Below are positions 16,288 to 24,449 of a DNA stretch of 38,769 nt, piece after piece. A program made the translations under genes and the position numbers. How positions within the stretch are numbered: position 1 is the first letter of the stretch; every line of letters starts with the position of its first letter. The stretch comes from Chloroflexota bacterium (GTDB taxonomy: Bacteria; Chloroflexota; Chloroflexia; Thermobaculales; Thermobaculaceae): positions 1-38,769 of the forward strand of contig CADDYR010000005.1 of assembly GCA_902810765.1 (NCBI GenBank). The letters are read 5' to 3'. Below the pieces are notes generated by a model that was not told where the DNA came from, did no database searches, and saw nothing but the letters and a program-made list of their open reading frames with translations.

Positions 16288-16480
16288 ACTTTGGCAAAAC
16301 CATAGGCGAGATGCCGGTTTCCTGGTGCCCGCCCTGCCAGCGCTCGCGCCGCAATCCGTTGTAGGACGCGCACTTACAGAAAGTGCATAACAGGCTCTAG
16401 GCTGGCGCGGACCCTCCGGTTGATGTCATACTTGGTCTGGCTGTGTGAACAGCTTCCGGCGGCCGGGCCGCCGTCTCGTC

Positions 16481-16504
16481 AGGGGCGCTCGTCCGAGCGC
16501 CCCT
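16481..16504 (+). promoter_or_regulatory. 10-bp hairpin in the ndk leader
   Basis: AGGGGCGCTC (16481-16490) pairs perfectly with GAGCGCCCCT (16495-16504) around GTCC. It ends 16 nt before the purine-rich ribosome site of ndk. It could terminate upstream transcription or shape the ndk leader. The rest of the 250-nt gap 16288-16537 shows no gene. Confidence 0.45.
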
Positions 16505-16537
16505 CGTCCGAATCTCAGCGGGAGGAAGGGGCAGAAC

Positions 16538-16987
16538 TTGGATCGCACGCTCGTGATCGTCAAACCCGACGCCGTCCAGCGCGGCCTGATCGGCGAGGTA
16601 GTCAGGAGGCTCGAGGATCGGGGGCTCCGCGTCTCCGCGATAAAGATGATCCGGATAGATCGGGAGACCGCGCACCGCCACTACGCGGAGCACGAGGGCA
16701 AGCCGTTCTTCGAGGGGCTCGTGAGCTTCATCACCTCCGCGCCGTCCGTCGTCGCCATATTCGAGGGGCCGGACGCCGTCGCGGTCGTCCGCAAGACGAT
16801 GGGCGCGACGAATCCCGTGGACTCCCCTCCCGGCAGCATACGGGGCGACCTGGCCCTAACCCTCGGCCGCAACGTGATCCACGGCTCCGACAGCCCGGAG
16901 TCCGCGGAGCGGGAGATCGCGCTCTTCTTCGAGCCGGAGGAGATCCTGGGCTACTGCCGGGACGTCGACAAGTGGATATTGGAGTAG
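16538..16987 (+). CDS. ndk: Nucleoside diphosphate kinase
   Basis: Ndk moves the terminal phosphate from ATP to nucleoside diphosphates through a phosphohistidine, balancing NTP and dNTP pools. TTG at 16538 is chosen because GGGAGGAAGGGG lies just upstream and the product is then 149 residues, a standard Ndk length. Landmarks: RTLVIVKPDAVQRGLIGEV at the N terminus, HYAEHEGKPFF, and NPVDSPPGSIRGDLAL. The catalytic His is in GRNVIHGSDS, followed by SAEREIALFF. It converges on the GNAT gene with only 13 nt between stops. Confidence 0.95.
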   Translation: MDRTLVIVKPDAVQRGLIGEVVRRLEDRGLRVSAIKMIRIDRETAHRHYAEHEGKPFFEGLVSFITSAPSVVAIFEGPDAVAVVRKTMGATNPVDSPPGSIRGDLALTLGRNVIHGSDSPESAEREIALFFEPEEILGYCRDVDKWILE

Positions 16988-17000
16988 GGCCGCAGGAGTC

Positions 17001-17768
17001 CTACCGCGCCCTCGCCTCCAGACTGGTCCAGGCGGGCCGGTAGCCGACGGACAGCGCAAGCGACCGCGAGCGCAGGTTCGAGATCCTCGCGCAGTAGTAG
17101 GGCACCTTCCCCCGGTCGAGGACCTCGCGGGTGAGCCGGCTCACGAGCGCCTTGCCCACTCCCCGGTCTCGCTCGGTCTCCACGACGTCCACCCCGATCT
17201 GCCACATCTCCTCGCAGTCGTCCGTCGCGCCCGCGATGCCCACTATCTCTCCGCCCGAGCAGGCGACCGCCGCGGCCACGTCCCGGATCTCTCCCTCGAC
17301 GCTGTACGTGAGCGCATTCGTGAAGCCGGGGTGGCTATACAGCTCGCGCACGTCCTCCCCGCGCACGAGCGAGACCTCGACCCCGGGCGGAGGCTCGGCC
17401 GGCATCAGGGAGTCGGCGGAGCAGCCGAACGCCAGGTACGGGCCAGCCAGAACCTCGCCCTCCGACTCCACCAGTTGGGAGATCATGCCGATCACGCGCG
17501 ATGAGAAGACGGCGTCGCGCTCGAGTCCGGCGATGTAGTGGCGAATCCAGCCCTCGCACTCCTGGTGGCAGCTGATCACGACTCCCTCGCCCATCGTGAA
17601 GACCATCAGTGGTCTCGGGGGCACCGGGAACCGTCTCCGCCCCGGCAGCGTCCTCGCCTCGACGACCGTGACTCTCTTCTCGAGGAAGTCGCCCGGCTCG
17701 CAGGCGCAGTCCGCGGCGAGCACGCGCCGGATCGTCCGAAGTGCTCCCGCTCGTGTGCGATTGCTCAT
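17001..17768 (-). CDS. GNAT family N-acetyltransferase
   Basis: A 255-residue protein. The C-terminal half is a GNAT fold: IVGIAGATDDCEEMWQIGVD, then the acetyl-CoA loop VETERDRGVGKALVSRLTRE (about residues 200-220) and YYCARISNLRSRSLALSVGY. The N-terminal half (about 1-125) is less typical and contains two Cys near residues 20-22 (DCACEPG). It may be a second, degenerate GNAT-like domain. The substrate is unknown. Start is ATG at 17768, 6 nt after the mutS stop, so it is probably translated from the mutS mRNA. Confidence 0.82.
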   Translation of the reverse strand: MSNRTRAGALRTIRRVLAADCACEPGDFLEKRVTVVEARTLPGRRRFPVPPRPLMVFTMGEGVVISCHQECEGWIRHYIAGLERDAVFSSRVIGMISQLVESEGEVLAGPYLAFGCSADSLMPAEPPPGVEVSLVRGEDVRELYSHPGFTNALTYSVEGEIRDVAAAVACSGGEIVGIAGATDDCEEMWQIGVDVVETERDRGVGKALVSRLTREVLDRGKVPYYCARISNLRSRSLALSVGYRPAWTSLEARAR

Positions 17769-17774
17769 TCCCGT

Positions 17775-20384
17775 CTACCGCTCCCGTGATACCTGGCCGT
17801 CGAGCTTGCCCGCCGCCCTCGATCTGAGCTCGAACAGATGGGTGAGCGCCTCGAGCGGGGTCATCGCCTCTACCTCGAGCGAGGCGATCTCGCGCAGGAG
17901 GCCGTCGTCGGGGTTGAGGAAGGTGAGCTGGGGTTCGGGCTCCTCCCTGGGCGCGCCCCCGTTCCGGTGGCCGCCCGACTCCAGCCCCTTCAGCAGCTCC
18001 TGCGCCCGGCGCACGACTGCACGCGGCACGCCCGCGAGCCTCGCGACGTGGATGCCGTACGAGCGGTCCGCGCCCCCCGGCACGACCTTGCGCAGGAACA
18101 CCACCTCGTCACCTTCCTCGAGCACGTCCATTCGGTAGTTTCGCACCCTCGGCAGCACGTCCGCGAGCGCGTTCAGCTCGTGGTAGTGCGTCGCGAACAG
18201 CGTCTTGGCGGCCGCTCGGGGGTTGTTGTGCAGGTATTCCACCACCGCCTGCGCTATCGCGAGGCCGTCGTAGGTGCTCGTGCCGCGCCCGATCTCGTCG
18301 AGCACGACGAGCGAGCGGGGGGTGCAGTGACCGAGGATGTACGCCGTCTCGGTCATCTCGACCATGAACGTGCTCTGTCCGCTCGCGATGTCGTCCTGAG
18401 CGCCCACGCGCGTGAAGATGCGGTCCACGAGGCCGATGCGCGCGCTGTCGGCGGGCACGAAGCAGCCTATCTGGGCCATCAGCGCGATGAGCGCCACCTG
18501 CCTGAGGTAGGTGCTCTTGCCCGCCATGTTCGGCCCGGTGATTAGCAGGATCTGCTGCGAGCTCGTGTCGAGCTCGCAGTCGTTGTGGACGAACCCCTCG
18601 GGGCTGCGCTGCTCCACGACCGGATGCCGCCCGCCGAGGATGTGGATATCGTCCCCGTCGGTGAGCTCGGGGCGGACGTAGGAGTTGCGGGCGGAGGCTT
18701 CCGCGAACGAGAGCAGGCAGTCGAGCTCCGCGAGCGACGCGGCGCAGGCGGTGAGCATCGGCGCGTGGGCCGCCACCTGCCCGACTATCCGTCGGTACAG
18801 AGTGGCCTCCAGCTCCTCGGCCTGGCTCTGGGAGTTGAGGATGAGCGACTCGTACTCCTTGAGCTGGGGGGTGATGTAACGCTCGGCCCCGACGAGCGTC
18901 TGCTTGCGGATGTAGTCGTCGGGCACGAGGTCCTTCGCGGAGTTCGTGACCTCGATGTAGTACCCGAACACTTTGTTGTACCCGACCTTGAGGTTGCGGA
19001 TGCCCGTCCGCTCGCGCTCCTCCCGCTCGAGCGCCGCGATCCAGCGCCTGGCCTCGCCGGAGGCGCTCCGCAGCCGGTCGAGCTCCTGAGAGTAGCCCTC
19101 CCGGATGACCGGCTCTCCGGAGCGCGTGGTCGGGGGATCGTCCACGAGCGCGGTGAGCACGAGGTCGGCGAGGTCGGGCGCCGGCTGGATGCGTCCGGAG
19201 GGGAAGGCGGTCAGATCGGAGAGCGACCGCCTGAGCCCGGGCAGTCTGCCGAGCGTCTCGCCGAGCGCGCGCAGCTCCCGAGGGCTGATCGTGCCCTGCA
19301 CCGCGCGGTTCGTGAGCCTCTCCAGGTCCGAGACGCCTCCGAGCTCCTCGCGCAGCCTCGCGCGCAGGATCTCGTCGCGCACGAGGGCATCCACGTTGTC
19401 CAGCCTGCGCTCGAGCGCCTCTCGGTCCAGCAGGGGCCGGCTGATCCAGCGCCTGAGGAGGCGGCCGCCCATCGGCGTGAGGGTGTGGTCGAGCACGGCG
19501 AGCAGGGAGAGGGAGCGGTCGCCCCGGCTGCTCTCCATCAGCTCGAGGTTGCGGCGCGTGCGCTCATCCAGAGGCAGGTACTCGTCGAGCGCGTACGTCC
19601 GCACGTGCTGGAGGTTCTGCAGCGAGGCCGGGTGGGTGGACTCTATGTACTGGAGCAGTCCGCCGACCGCGCGGGTGGCGAGCCGCTTCCCCTCGAGGCC
19701 GAACGCCTCGAGCGAGCTCGCGCCCGTGTGTTCCAGCACGGCCTCCTGGGCGCGGTCGTACCTCCAGCGCCAGCCCTCCGTGGTCGAGACGTGAGCCTCG
19801 AACGGCTCGGGAGAGTGCAGGAAGCTCCACTCCTCGCCGGGCTCGGCGCTCGAAGGTCCCTCCGCCACGACGACCTCGGCGGGCGCTATCCGCGCCAGCT
19901 CCTCTCGCGCGCGCTCGCGGGCCTCCTGTCCGCCGAGCTGGGCCGCGGCGATCTCGCCGGTCGAGACATCGGCGTAGGCCAGGCCCGCGCCCTCGCGCCC
20001 GAGCACGAGCGCGGCGACGTAGTTGTTGCGCCTGGAGTCGAGCATCGCGGGCTCGTCCACGGTGCCGGGGGTGACGACCCTCACGACCCTACGCTCGATC
20101 ATGTCCCGACCGTTCGGCTCGGTCAGCTGCTCGCACACCGCGACCTTGTGGCCCTTCGCCACGAGCTTGGCTATGTAGCCCTCGGCCGCGTGGTAGGGCA
20201 CGCCCGCGAGCGGCACCTTCTTGCCCCTGATCTCCCGCGCGGTGAGCGCGATGTCGAGCTCGGCGGCCACGAGCCTCGCGTCGTCGTCGAACGTCTCGTA
20301 GAAGTCGCCGAGCCTGAAGAACAGGATGGTGCCGGGGTACTGCCTCTTGATGCTGAGGTACTGCTGCCGGACGGGAGTGCTCAT
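17775..20384 (-). CDS. mutS: DNA mismatch repair protein MutS
   Basis: MutS binds mismatches and small loops and recruits MutL. The 869-residue length is that of MutS1. The mismatch-binding domain starts with TPVRQQYLSIKRQYPGTIL followed by FRLGDFYETFDDDA, which carries the Phe-x-Glu wedge (FYE). The ATPase region has Walker A TGPNMAGKST, Walker B VVLDEIGRGTSTYDG and ATHYHELNAL. The ATG at 20384 follows AGGGAGCT. An extended -10 sits 10 nt upstream of the start, giving an almost leaderless mRNA. No mutL is adjacent in this window; a GNAT gene follows. The gene is intact, so mismatch-repair loss does not explain the nearby frameshifts. Confidence 0.97.
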   Translation of the reverse strand: MSTPVRQQYLSIKRQYPGTILFFRLGDFYETFDDDARLVAAELDIALTAREIRGKKVPLAGVPYHAAEGYIAKLVAKGHKVAVCEQLTEPNGRDMIERRVVRVVTPGTVDEPAMLDSRRNNYVAALVLGREGAGLAYADVSTGEIAAAQLGGQEARERAREELARIAPAEVVVAEGPSSAEPGEEWSFLHSPEPFEAHVSTTEGWRWRYDRAQEAVLEHTGASSLEAFGLEGKRLATRAVGGLLQYIESTHPASLQNLQHVRTYALDEYLPLDERTRRNLELMESSRGDRSLSLLAVLDHTLTPMGGRLLRRWISRPLLDREALERRLDNVDALVRDEILRARLREELGGVSDLERLTNRAVQGTISPRELRALGETLGRLPGLRRSLSDLTAFPSGRIQPAPDLADLVLTALVDDPPTTRSGEPVIREGYSQELDRLRSASGEARRWIAALEREERERTGIRNLKVGYNKVFGYYIEVTNSAKDLVPDDYIRKQTLVGAERYITPQLKEYESLILNSQSQAEELEATLYRRIVGQVAAHAPMLTACAASLAELDCLLSFAEASARNSYVRPELTDGDDIHILGGRHPVVEQRSPEGFVHNDCELDTSSQQILLITGPNMAGKSTYLRQVALIALMAQIGCFVPADSARIGLVDRIFTRVGAQDDIASGQSTFMVEMTETAYILGHCTPRSLVVLDEIGRGTSTYDGLAIAQAVVEYLHNNPRAAAKTLFATHYHELNALADVLPRVRNYRMDVLEEGDEVVFLRKVVPGGADRSYGIHVARLAGVPRAVVRRAQELLKGLESGGHRNGGAPREEPEPQLTFLNPDDGLLREIASLEVEAMTPLEALTHLFELRSRAAGKLDGQVSRER

Positions 20385-20393
20385 AGCTCCCTG

Positions 20394-20402
20394 AATTTAG
20401 CA
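20394..20402 (-). promoter_or_regulatory. Possible extended -10 promoter of mutS
   Basis: On the minus strand TGCTAAATT lies 9 nt upstream of the ATG. If used, the transcript would be almost leaderless, which conflicts with the visible ribosome site; another promoter may exist. Confidence 0.3.
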
Positions 20403-20448
20403 CGATTCCGGTTCGGGTCGGAAGCAGGGGGCCCGGAGGCGCGAACGG

Positions 20449-20457
20449 TGGTATAAT
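20449..20457 (+). promoter_or_regulatory. Extended -10 promoter for the membrane-anchored protein gene
   Basis: TGGTATAAT combines the TGn extension with a perfect TATAAT (20452-20457). Transcription would start near 20464 with a leader of about 80 nt before the ATG at 20546. It diverges from mutS. Confidence 0.6.
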
Positions 20458-20545
20458 CCGGACATCGGCTCCAGGCACCCCTTTGGCACCCAGGCAAGCT
20501 CTTCAGCTATCCGTCATACCTGCAGAGAGTTGGAGGTGTGGGCCG

Positions 20546-21189
20546 ATGAGCACCCAGAGACCGCGCTTGCAGCTCCCGCTGATGGGCGGGGTGACCGTTC
20601 TGGTGTGCCTGGCAGCGCTTGTGGCGATACTCGCCTCCTCCAGGCACCAGATGCCGAAGAGCGAGATAGCTGGGGTCAATGCGGCCGCGACCCGTCCCTG
20701 CGTCCCGACCTCACGCCACCTCCGATCCCGACCCTGCCGACCAAGAACCTGCCTACTATCGCGCTCACTCCCCCTCGGGGCATTCCCACCTGGACGCCTG
20801 GAGAGGCGGGGCCAGGAGACACCATCTCGTTCCGCACCCCTCCCGCCTCGATGAGGCCGCCGAAGGTGTCCGAGAGGCAGGCGATAGCCATAGCCAACCG
20901 TCTGGGCTACGTGCCATCGCACGCCCCCTGGGTGACCGCGAAGTACGTGCTGCTGACACAGCGACCTCCCCACGACTACATTAGTGATCTTCAGCGTGCT
21001 GGCCTGGCTGATGAGTATCCAGATGGGTTCGTGGACGTACCGGTGTGGATAGTCTCTTACGAGGGGGTGAGGATGCCACTGTCCGGAGGAGGGGCCGAGA
21101 ATCTGACTCCCGTGCCTCCGGACCGGGAGCTGAACGTGGTCGTGCGCGCGGAGAACGGGTACGTGTTCGGGGCGTACGACTTCCGCTGA
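20546..21189 (+). pseudogene. Membrane-anchored PepSY-like protein gene, frameshifted
   Basis: ATG at 20546 follows GGAGG. The first frame gives an N-terminal membrane anchor (LPLMGGVTVLVCLAALVAIL) up to SEIAG, then loses sense. The next frame carries the body: RPDLTPPPIPTLPTKNLP, PPKVSERQAIAIANRLGYVP, FVDVPVWIVSYEGVRMPL and ELNVVVRAENGYVFGAYDF. One missing G in the GGGG at 20672-20675 explains the break. The product would be about 213 residues, anchored with an outside domain. The gene at 37536-37973 is a paralogue of the body (PKVAAEQAVEVA, VWVVRFDKV, AEFIVDANTGQY). The fold resembles a PepSY-like domain, but this is not certain. A convergent hairpin terminator follows. Confidence 0.65.
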
Positions 21190-21300
21190 GGGCTGGTTGG
21201 GCAACGTTCCCGAATGGTGTACTGGGGGTGCACCTGCTGATATCGTGCCAGCCTGAGCGCACGACGGAAGGCTCTTCCTGGGCACATGCGCACATACAAG

Positions 21301-21336
21301 GAGGCGGTGGAAGGCTGTGACCCCCTTCACCGCCTC
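21301..21336. terminator. Hairpin terminator between convergent genes
   Basis: GAGGCGGTGGAAGG (21301-21314) pairs with CCTTCACCGCCTC (21324-21336) with one bulged G, 13 pairs. It lies between the stop at 21189 (plus) and the stop at 21369 (minus) and could serve both. No T-run is present. Confidence 0.5.
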
Positions 21337-21368
21337 GCCAATGCTCTGTCGCGGGTACCTGCACGGCC

Positions 21369-21560
21369 CTACGCCGCCGGCTCGGCCTCCGTTGCGCGTT
21401 CGGTCCGGGCCGAGCCCGGATCCCTCCTGCCATAGGTCACCCGGTAGGAGTCGTGGGGAAGTGTCGCGAGCGCCTCGACCAGCCAGCCATCGGAGGTCAT
21501 CCTCCGGACCCCGTACAGCATCTCTTGTCGGTCGGCGTATTGCACTCGCCGTATCTGCAT
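21369..21560 (-). CDS. Small hypothetical protein
   Basis: A 63-residue protein starting with ATG at 21560, preceded by the strong ribosome site AAAGGAGG at 8 nt. It begins MQIRRVQYADRQEMLYGVRR and continues SDGWLVEALATLPHDSYRVT, with a charged C terminus. It is small and soluble with no export signal. The DGWLVEAL...YRVTY pattern is reminiscent of DUF4177-like mini-proteins, but the match is weak. It is a single-gene unit between a terminator hairpin and the divergent phosphotransferase relic. Confidence 0.6.
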   Translation of the reverse strand: MQIRRVQYADRQEMLYGVRRMTSDGWLVEALATLPHDSYRVTYGRRDPGSARTERATEAEPAA

Positions 21561-21713
21561 GTGGTGCCTCCTTTCCGGCTCCGCTTGTGCGCGGCCCGAG
21601 CGTTGGCTACACTCGGCCTGTGTACATTAAACAACACGAGCGTGCCCCTGCACGATACCCCGCAGGGCGGTTCCATGCTCCTACCCTTTCGGGTGAGTCG
21701 CAAGTGCGTGTGA

Positions 21714-22486
21714 ATGGAGCTCGACGTGACCGAGACCCCGTTCGATGACGGCAACGTGACGGGCGCTGTGCGCGTGGGCGACACGGTGAGGCGTCGCACC
21801 GGCCCCTGGACGCCGGCCGTCCACTCCCTGCTGCTCCACCTCGAGCGCTCGGGCTTTCCGGGCTCGCCCAGGGTGCTCGGCACGGATGAGCGGGGCCGCG
21901 AGGTGCTCACGTACCTCGAGGGCGGGACCTCCCCGGACCCTCGCGTGAGCTTCGCCACCGACGACGCCCTCTCCGAAGTCGCGAGGCTGCTCAGGTGCTA
22001 CCACGATGCCACCGTCGGCTTCACACCGCCCGAGGGTGCCCTGTGGAGGTTCGCGGTCGGTGCCCCGCGCGAGGGCGAGGTGATTTGCCACAACGACGTC
22101 GCGCCGTACAACACGATCGTCCGGAATGGCAAGCCGGTGGCGTTCGTTGACTGGGACTTCGCCGCGCCCGGCCCCGTGTGTGGGACGTCGCGCACGCGCT
22201 CTGGAGGTTCGTGCCGCTGTACGGGGGAGAGGAGTTCGGCACGCCCTCCGAGCGTGGGCGCCGCCTGCGCGTCTTCTGTGACGCCTACGGACTTGAGGAC
22301 GTGAGCGACCCGATCGGGTGGGTCGAGCGCCGGATGCTCGTGATGTACGAGAGCCTCAGGACCTGGGCCGAGGCGGGAGATCCTGCGTTCGAGCGGATGT
22401 GGCGGGAGGGTCGCGGCAGGGGCGTGCTCGGGGACCTCGAGTACGTGCGCCGACACCGCTCCGCTATCGCTTCTGATTTCGTATGA
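21714..22486 (+). pseudogene. Aminoglycoside phosphotransferase-like kinase gene, frameshifted
   Basis: The APH/choline-kinase fold is clear: RRRTGPWTPAVHSLLLHLE, EVLTYLEGG, the catalytic loop CHNDVAPYNTIV and the metal-binding VAFVDWDFAAPG. Soon after, at CCCC (22172-22175), the frame changes. A fifth C would give APGPRVWDVAHALW, and that frame then runs to 22486 (RFVPLYGGEEFG...YVRRHRSAIASDFV). The restored protein would be about 257 residues, normal for the family. Members phosphorylate small molecules including aminoglycosides, homoserine or choline; the substrate here is unknown. The catalytic loop precedes the break, so an active product would need the frame restored. Confidence 0.75.
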
Positions 22487-22610
22487 GGGTCACGGCCGGC
22501 GCATTGAACACAAGCCCCCAGCGCTCGGGCGTCTTAGCGAACACGCCCGTGGGATCCGCAGCGTTGACCGGGTTGCAGCCGACGTAGGCGTAGCCACCTT
22601 CAGATTGCGA
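22464..22610 (-). pseudogene. C-terminal relic of an RHS-repeat protein
   Basis: A minus-strand frame reads SEGGYAYVGCNPVNAADPTG, the hallmark that ends the RHS core domain (YxYVxxNPVNxxDPxG). A short tail of about 25 residues (FAKTPERWGLVFNAPAVTL...) follows to the TAG at 22464-22466. Everything upstream of the motif is missing and replaced by the glycosyltransferase relic. In polymorphic toxin systems the variable toxin domain follows this motif; the tail here is too short to be one. The last bases overlap the end of the phosphotransferase relic on the other strand. Confidence 0.65.
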
Positions 22611-23045
22611 GCAGCAGGAGGTAGGCGAGGGCCGCTCCCACCGAGCCGAACACCGTGCTCGGGAGCCTCCAGCCGAAGGAGGTGTTGCCGAGGAGCTTTA
22701 TCCCCCCGCTATCAGCCACAGTCCCAGCGGGGGGCTCCACATGTACTGCACACTCTGCTGAGGCGGCTGAATATACCACACGAAGGCCTCGGGGTTGCCC
22801 AGTAGGTACTGCGCGGCGGTGAAGGAGTGGTACACCTCGTCGTATTCGTACCAGGAGGGCACTCCCAGATGGTACACGAAGAGCGTGAGGGAGAGGGCGA
22901 AGAGTAGCGACAACAGGACGAGGTCCAGCCTCCCCAGGGAGACGGGTTTCTGTGCCGGCTGTCGCGCGGGGGTGGTCGCCTGCCCGCCCCTGCCACGGCT
23001 CCTTCCGGCTCGACGTCCCCGCTCAGCCGATCGCTCAGTTCTCAC
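22600..23045 (-). pseudogene. Glycosyltransferase-39-type membrane mannosyltransferase relic
   Basis: The N terminus starts with GTG at 23045, inside the end of the upstream gene (11-nt overlap). It is basic (RTERSAERGRRAGRSRGRGG), then a membrane segment LVLLSLLFALSLTLFVYHLG and the family-typical SWYEYDEVYHSFTAAQYLLG with acidic residues. It reads PPLGLWLIAGG and stops. With one more G in the six-base run (22702-22707) it continues IKLLGNTSFGWRLPSTVFG and AALAYLLLLAI, then stops at 22600 where the RHS relic begins. A full enzyme has about 500 residues and 10 or more membrane spans; only about 150 remain. Both a frameshift and a rearrangement have destroyed it. Confidence 0.65.
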
Positions 23046-23358
23046 AATGCGAGCCGCCCATGTCGCGTAGGTTAAGAGCGATGGTTTCGTCAAAGCCGAT
23101 ATATGCAGCGCCATTGAAGTCGGCGAGTGGAGCTTGATCCACCTCTCCTCGACGTATGAGTATACGAGCTATGCTCTCGCCTGCGGCGCGGCTCACTAAT
23201 TCGTCTACAGGGTCCGCCTTGGCGATCTCCAGCAGTGCTTCCAAGGCTTCCTGTGTATCTTGCTCACCGAGGCGATGGGCAGCCCGCGCTCGATCGATGG
23301 GCATTGCGTTTGTGCTTAGCAGTGTCCTTATAAGCTCTGAAGGCTCCTGAGCGCTCAC
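23035..23358 (-). CDS. Small HEAT-repeat-like protein
   Basis: A 107-residue protein starting with GTG at 23358, with AAGGAG 9 nt upstream. The sequence is mostly helical and fits one to two HEAT-like repeats: IDRARAAHRLGEQDTQEAL, EALLEIAKADPVDELVSRAA, GESIARILIRRGE. It ends ...NLRDMGGSHCEN, overlapping the glycosyltransferase relic start. Small HEAT-repeat proteins occur among immunity proteins of polymorphic toxin loci. With an RHS tail relic nearby such a role is possible, but it is inference from context only. Confidence 0.6.
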   Translation of the reverse strand: MSAQEPSELIRTLLSTNAMPIDRARAAHRLGEQDTQEALEALLEIAKADPVDELVSRAAGESIARILIRRGEVDQAPLADFNGAAYIGFDETIALNLRDMGGSHCEN

Positions 23359-23424
23359 GGCCCCGTACTCCTTGTGGTATCGGCCTCAGCTCAACGTGCC
23401 CACGGGATGATCAGTCTCCGAGCC

Positions 23425-24006
23425 TCACACATCCACCTTCCATACTCCCACTATCTCGAACACTACCTGTTCGTTCTCCCACAGGCCAGGGCGGAGCTTC
23501 TGCAGCGCCATCATGCAATCCAGGCAGAACTGGGCAGTGTTGTAGTCCTCGAACAGGCCGTTCGTGTTCAGCTGCGGCTGGAAGTATCTCTTCGTCAGCC
23601 GCAGCAGGGGCTGTAGCACCCAGGGCGCATCCTTGCGACTCAGTTCCGCCGGTGGCTCGCGATCGATCTCGAGTCCCCAGCTCAGAAGCGAGTAGTTGAA
23701 GCCAGCGGAGAGATCATAGCCCAAGAACTCTCCCCCCACCTCTGGCTCGCGACTATCAGTCGTGACCTCGATGATCTCCAAGTGCTGCGGTGGATCGAGT
23801 CGGCTATAGGCTGCCACCAGCTTCCGAGCTTTCTCCAGTTCGTGCACCACGCCAAGGTCCCCGCCCTCATCACAGTACCAGCGGAACAGCTGGTTGACTT
23901 CGTGCTCTGGGCCAGCATTGTCCACATAGTGTGGAGTCGAGCGGTATGTCCCACGATAGGAAGGGGAGGAGCTATATTGAGCACGTCCTCGGATTATCAA
24001 GTCCAC
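23425..24006 (-). CDS. Hypothetical protein, possible immunity-type protein
   Basis: A 193-residue soluble protein. GTG at 24006 is chosen because GAGGAG lies 8 nt upstream; another GTG at 24015 overlaps that site. Visible stretches: HEVNQLFRWYCDEGGDLGVV, LEKARKLVAAYSRLDPP, the aromatic GEFLGYDLSAGFNYSLLSWG, and FEDYNTAQFCLDCMMALQKL, ending EIVGVWKVDV. I do not recognise a family. The composition is unlike the exported proteins and no signal is present. It lies 66 nt upstream of the HEAT-like gene on the same strand, so the two may be cotranscribed. The link to RHS toxins is contextual only. Confidence 0.6.
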   Translation of the reverse strand: MDLIIRGRAQYSSSPSYRGTYRSTPHYVDNAGPEHEVNQLFRWYCDEGGDLGVVHELEKARKLVAAYSRLDPPQHLEIIEVTTDSREPEVGGEFLGYDLSAGFNYSLLSWGLEIDREPPAELSRKDAPWVLQPLLRLTKRYFQPQLNTNGLFEDYNTAQFCLDCMMALQKLRPGLWENEQVVFEIVGVWKVDV

Positions 24007-24129
24007 TGGAGGCACTCCTCAAGGCGCTGTCATCGCTTGAATTCCCAAGTTGCCATAATGGTACCTAGGAAGGTGAAACTCATCAATCAAACTCTGTCGG
24101 CTTCTCTCCAAGGCATGGAGACTCGCAAT

Positions 24130-24310
24130 CTTGTCCGCCAGTTTCACCTACGCCATCTTGCGCCACCACGTGCTGCGTGTCCCTCTGCTCCGGCGGTGGC
24201 TCGTGCCGGGGCTGCTATGGGCAGGCTGATCATGCTCTACGCCCTGGTCGTGTACGCGCAGTACCGCCTCCTCGAGCCGCTCCCCTTCTCCCCTCCGCTT
24301 GCGCGATCGG
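24130..24310 (+). pseudogene. Relic of a membrane sensor kinase N-terminal region
   Basis: One frame reads SFTYAILRHHVLRVPLLRRW then LVPGLLWAG and a stop. The frame shifted by one continues RLIMLYALVVYAQYRLLEPL. The phrase YAILRHHVL...RR resembles the YAILRyrLldi..virR segment after the last membrane helix of histidine kinases with seven-helix sensors. No kinase core remains. The NarL-type response-regulator relic 490 nt downstream on the same strand supports this reading. The remaining part of the 24016-24449 gap shows nothing clear. Confidence 0.35.
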
Positions 24311-24449
24311 CAGGGTGGATGCACTCTGCGAGCCGGATACAAGGGGTATCTCAGCTCGACAGCGCCCTCCAAGCTGTAGCTGGCCGCGGAGTGCTCCGCG
24401 TTTAACGGCATCAAAGCTTGGGGGTATTTACAGACGATTCGGGACTTGA

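Noticed and set aside
18585-20456. A 623-codon open frame opposite mutS
   Set aside because: Composition is the antisense of mutS codons, rich in Arg, Gly, Leu and Val without domain motifs.
876-22707. Phase variation as the main explanation for the G/C-run frameshifts
   Set aside because: The runs are only 4-6 bases, shorter than typical contingency tracts; decay or sequence error is more likely, though not excluded.
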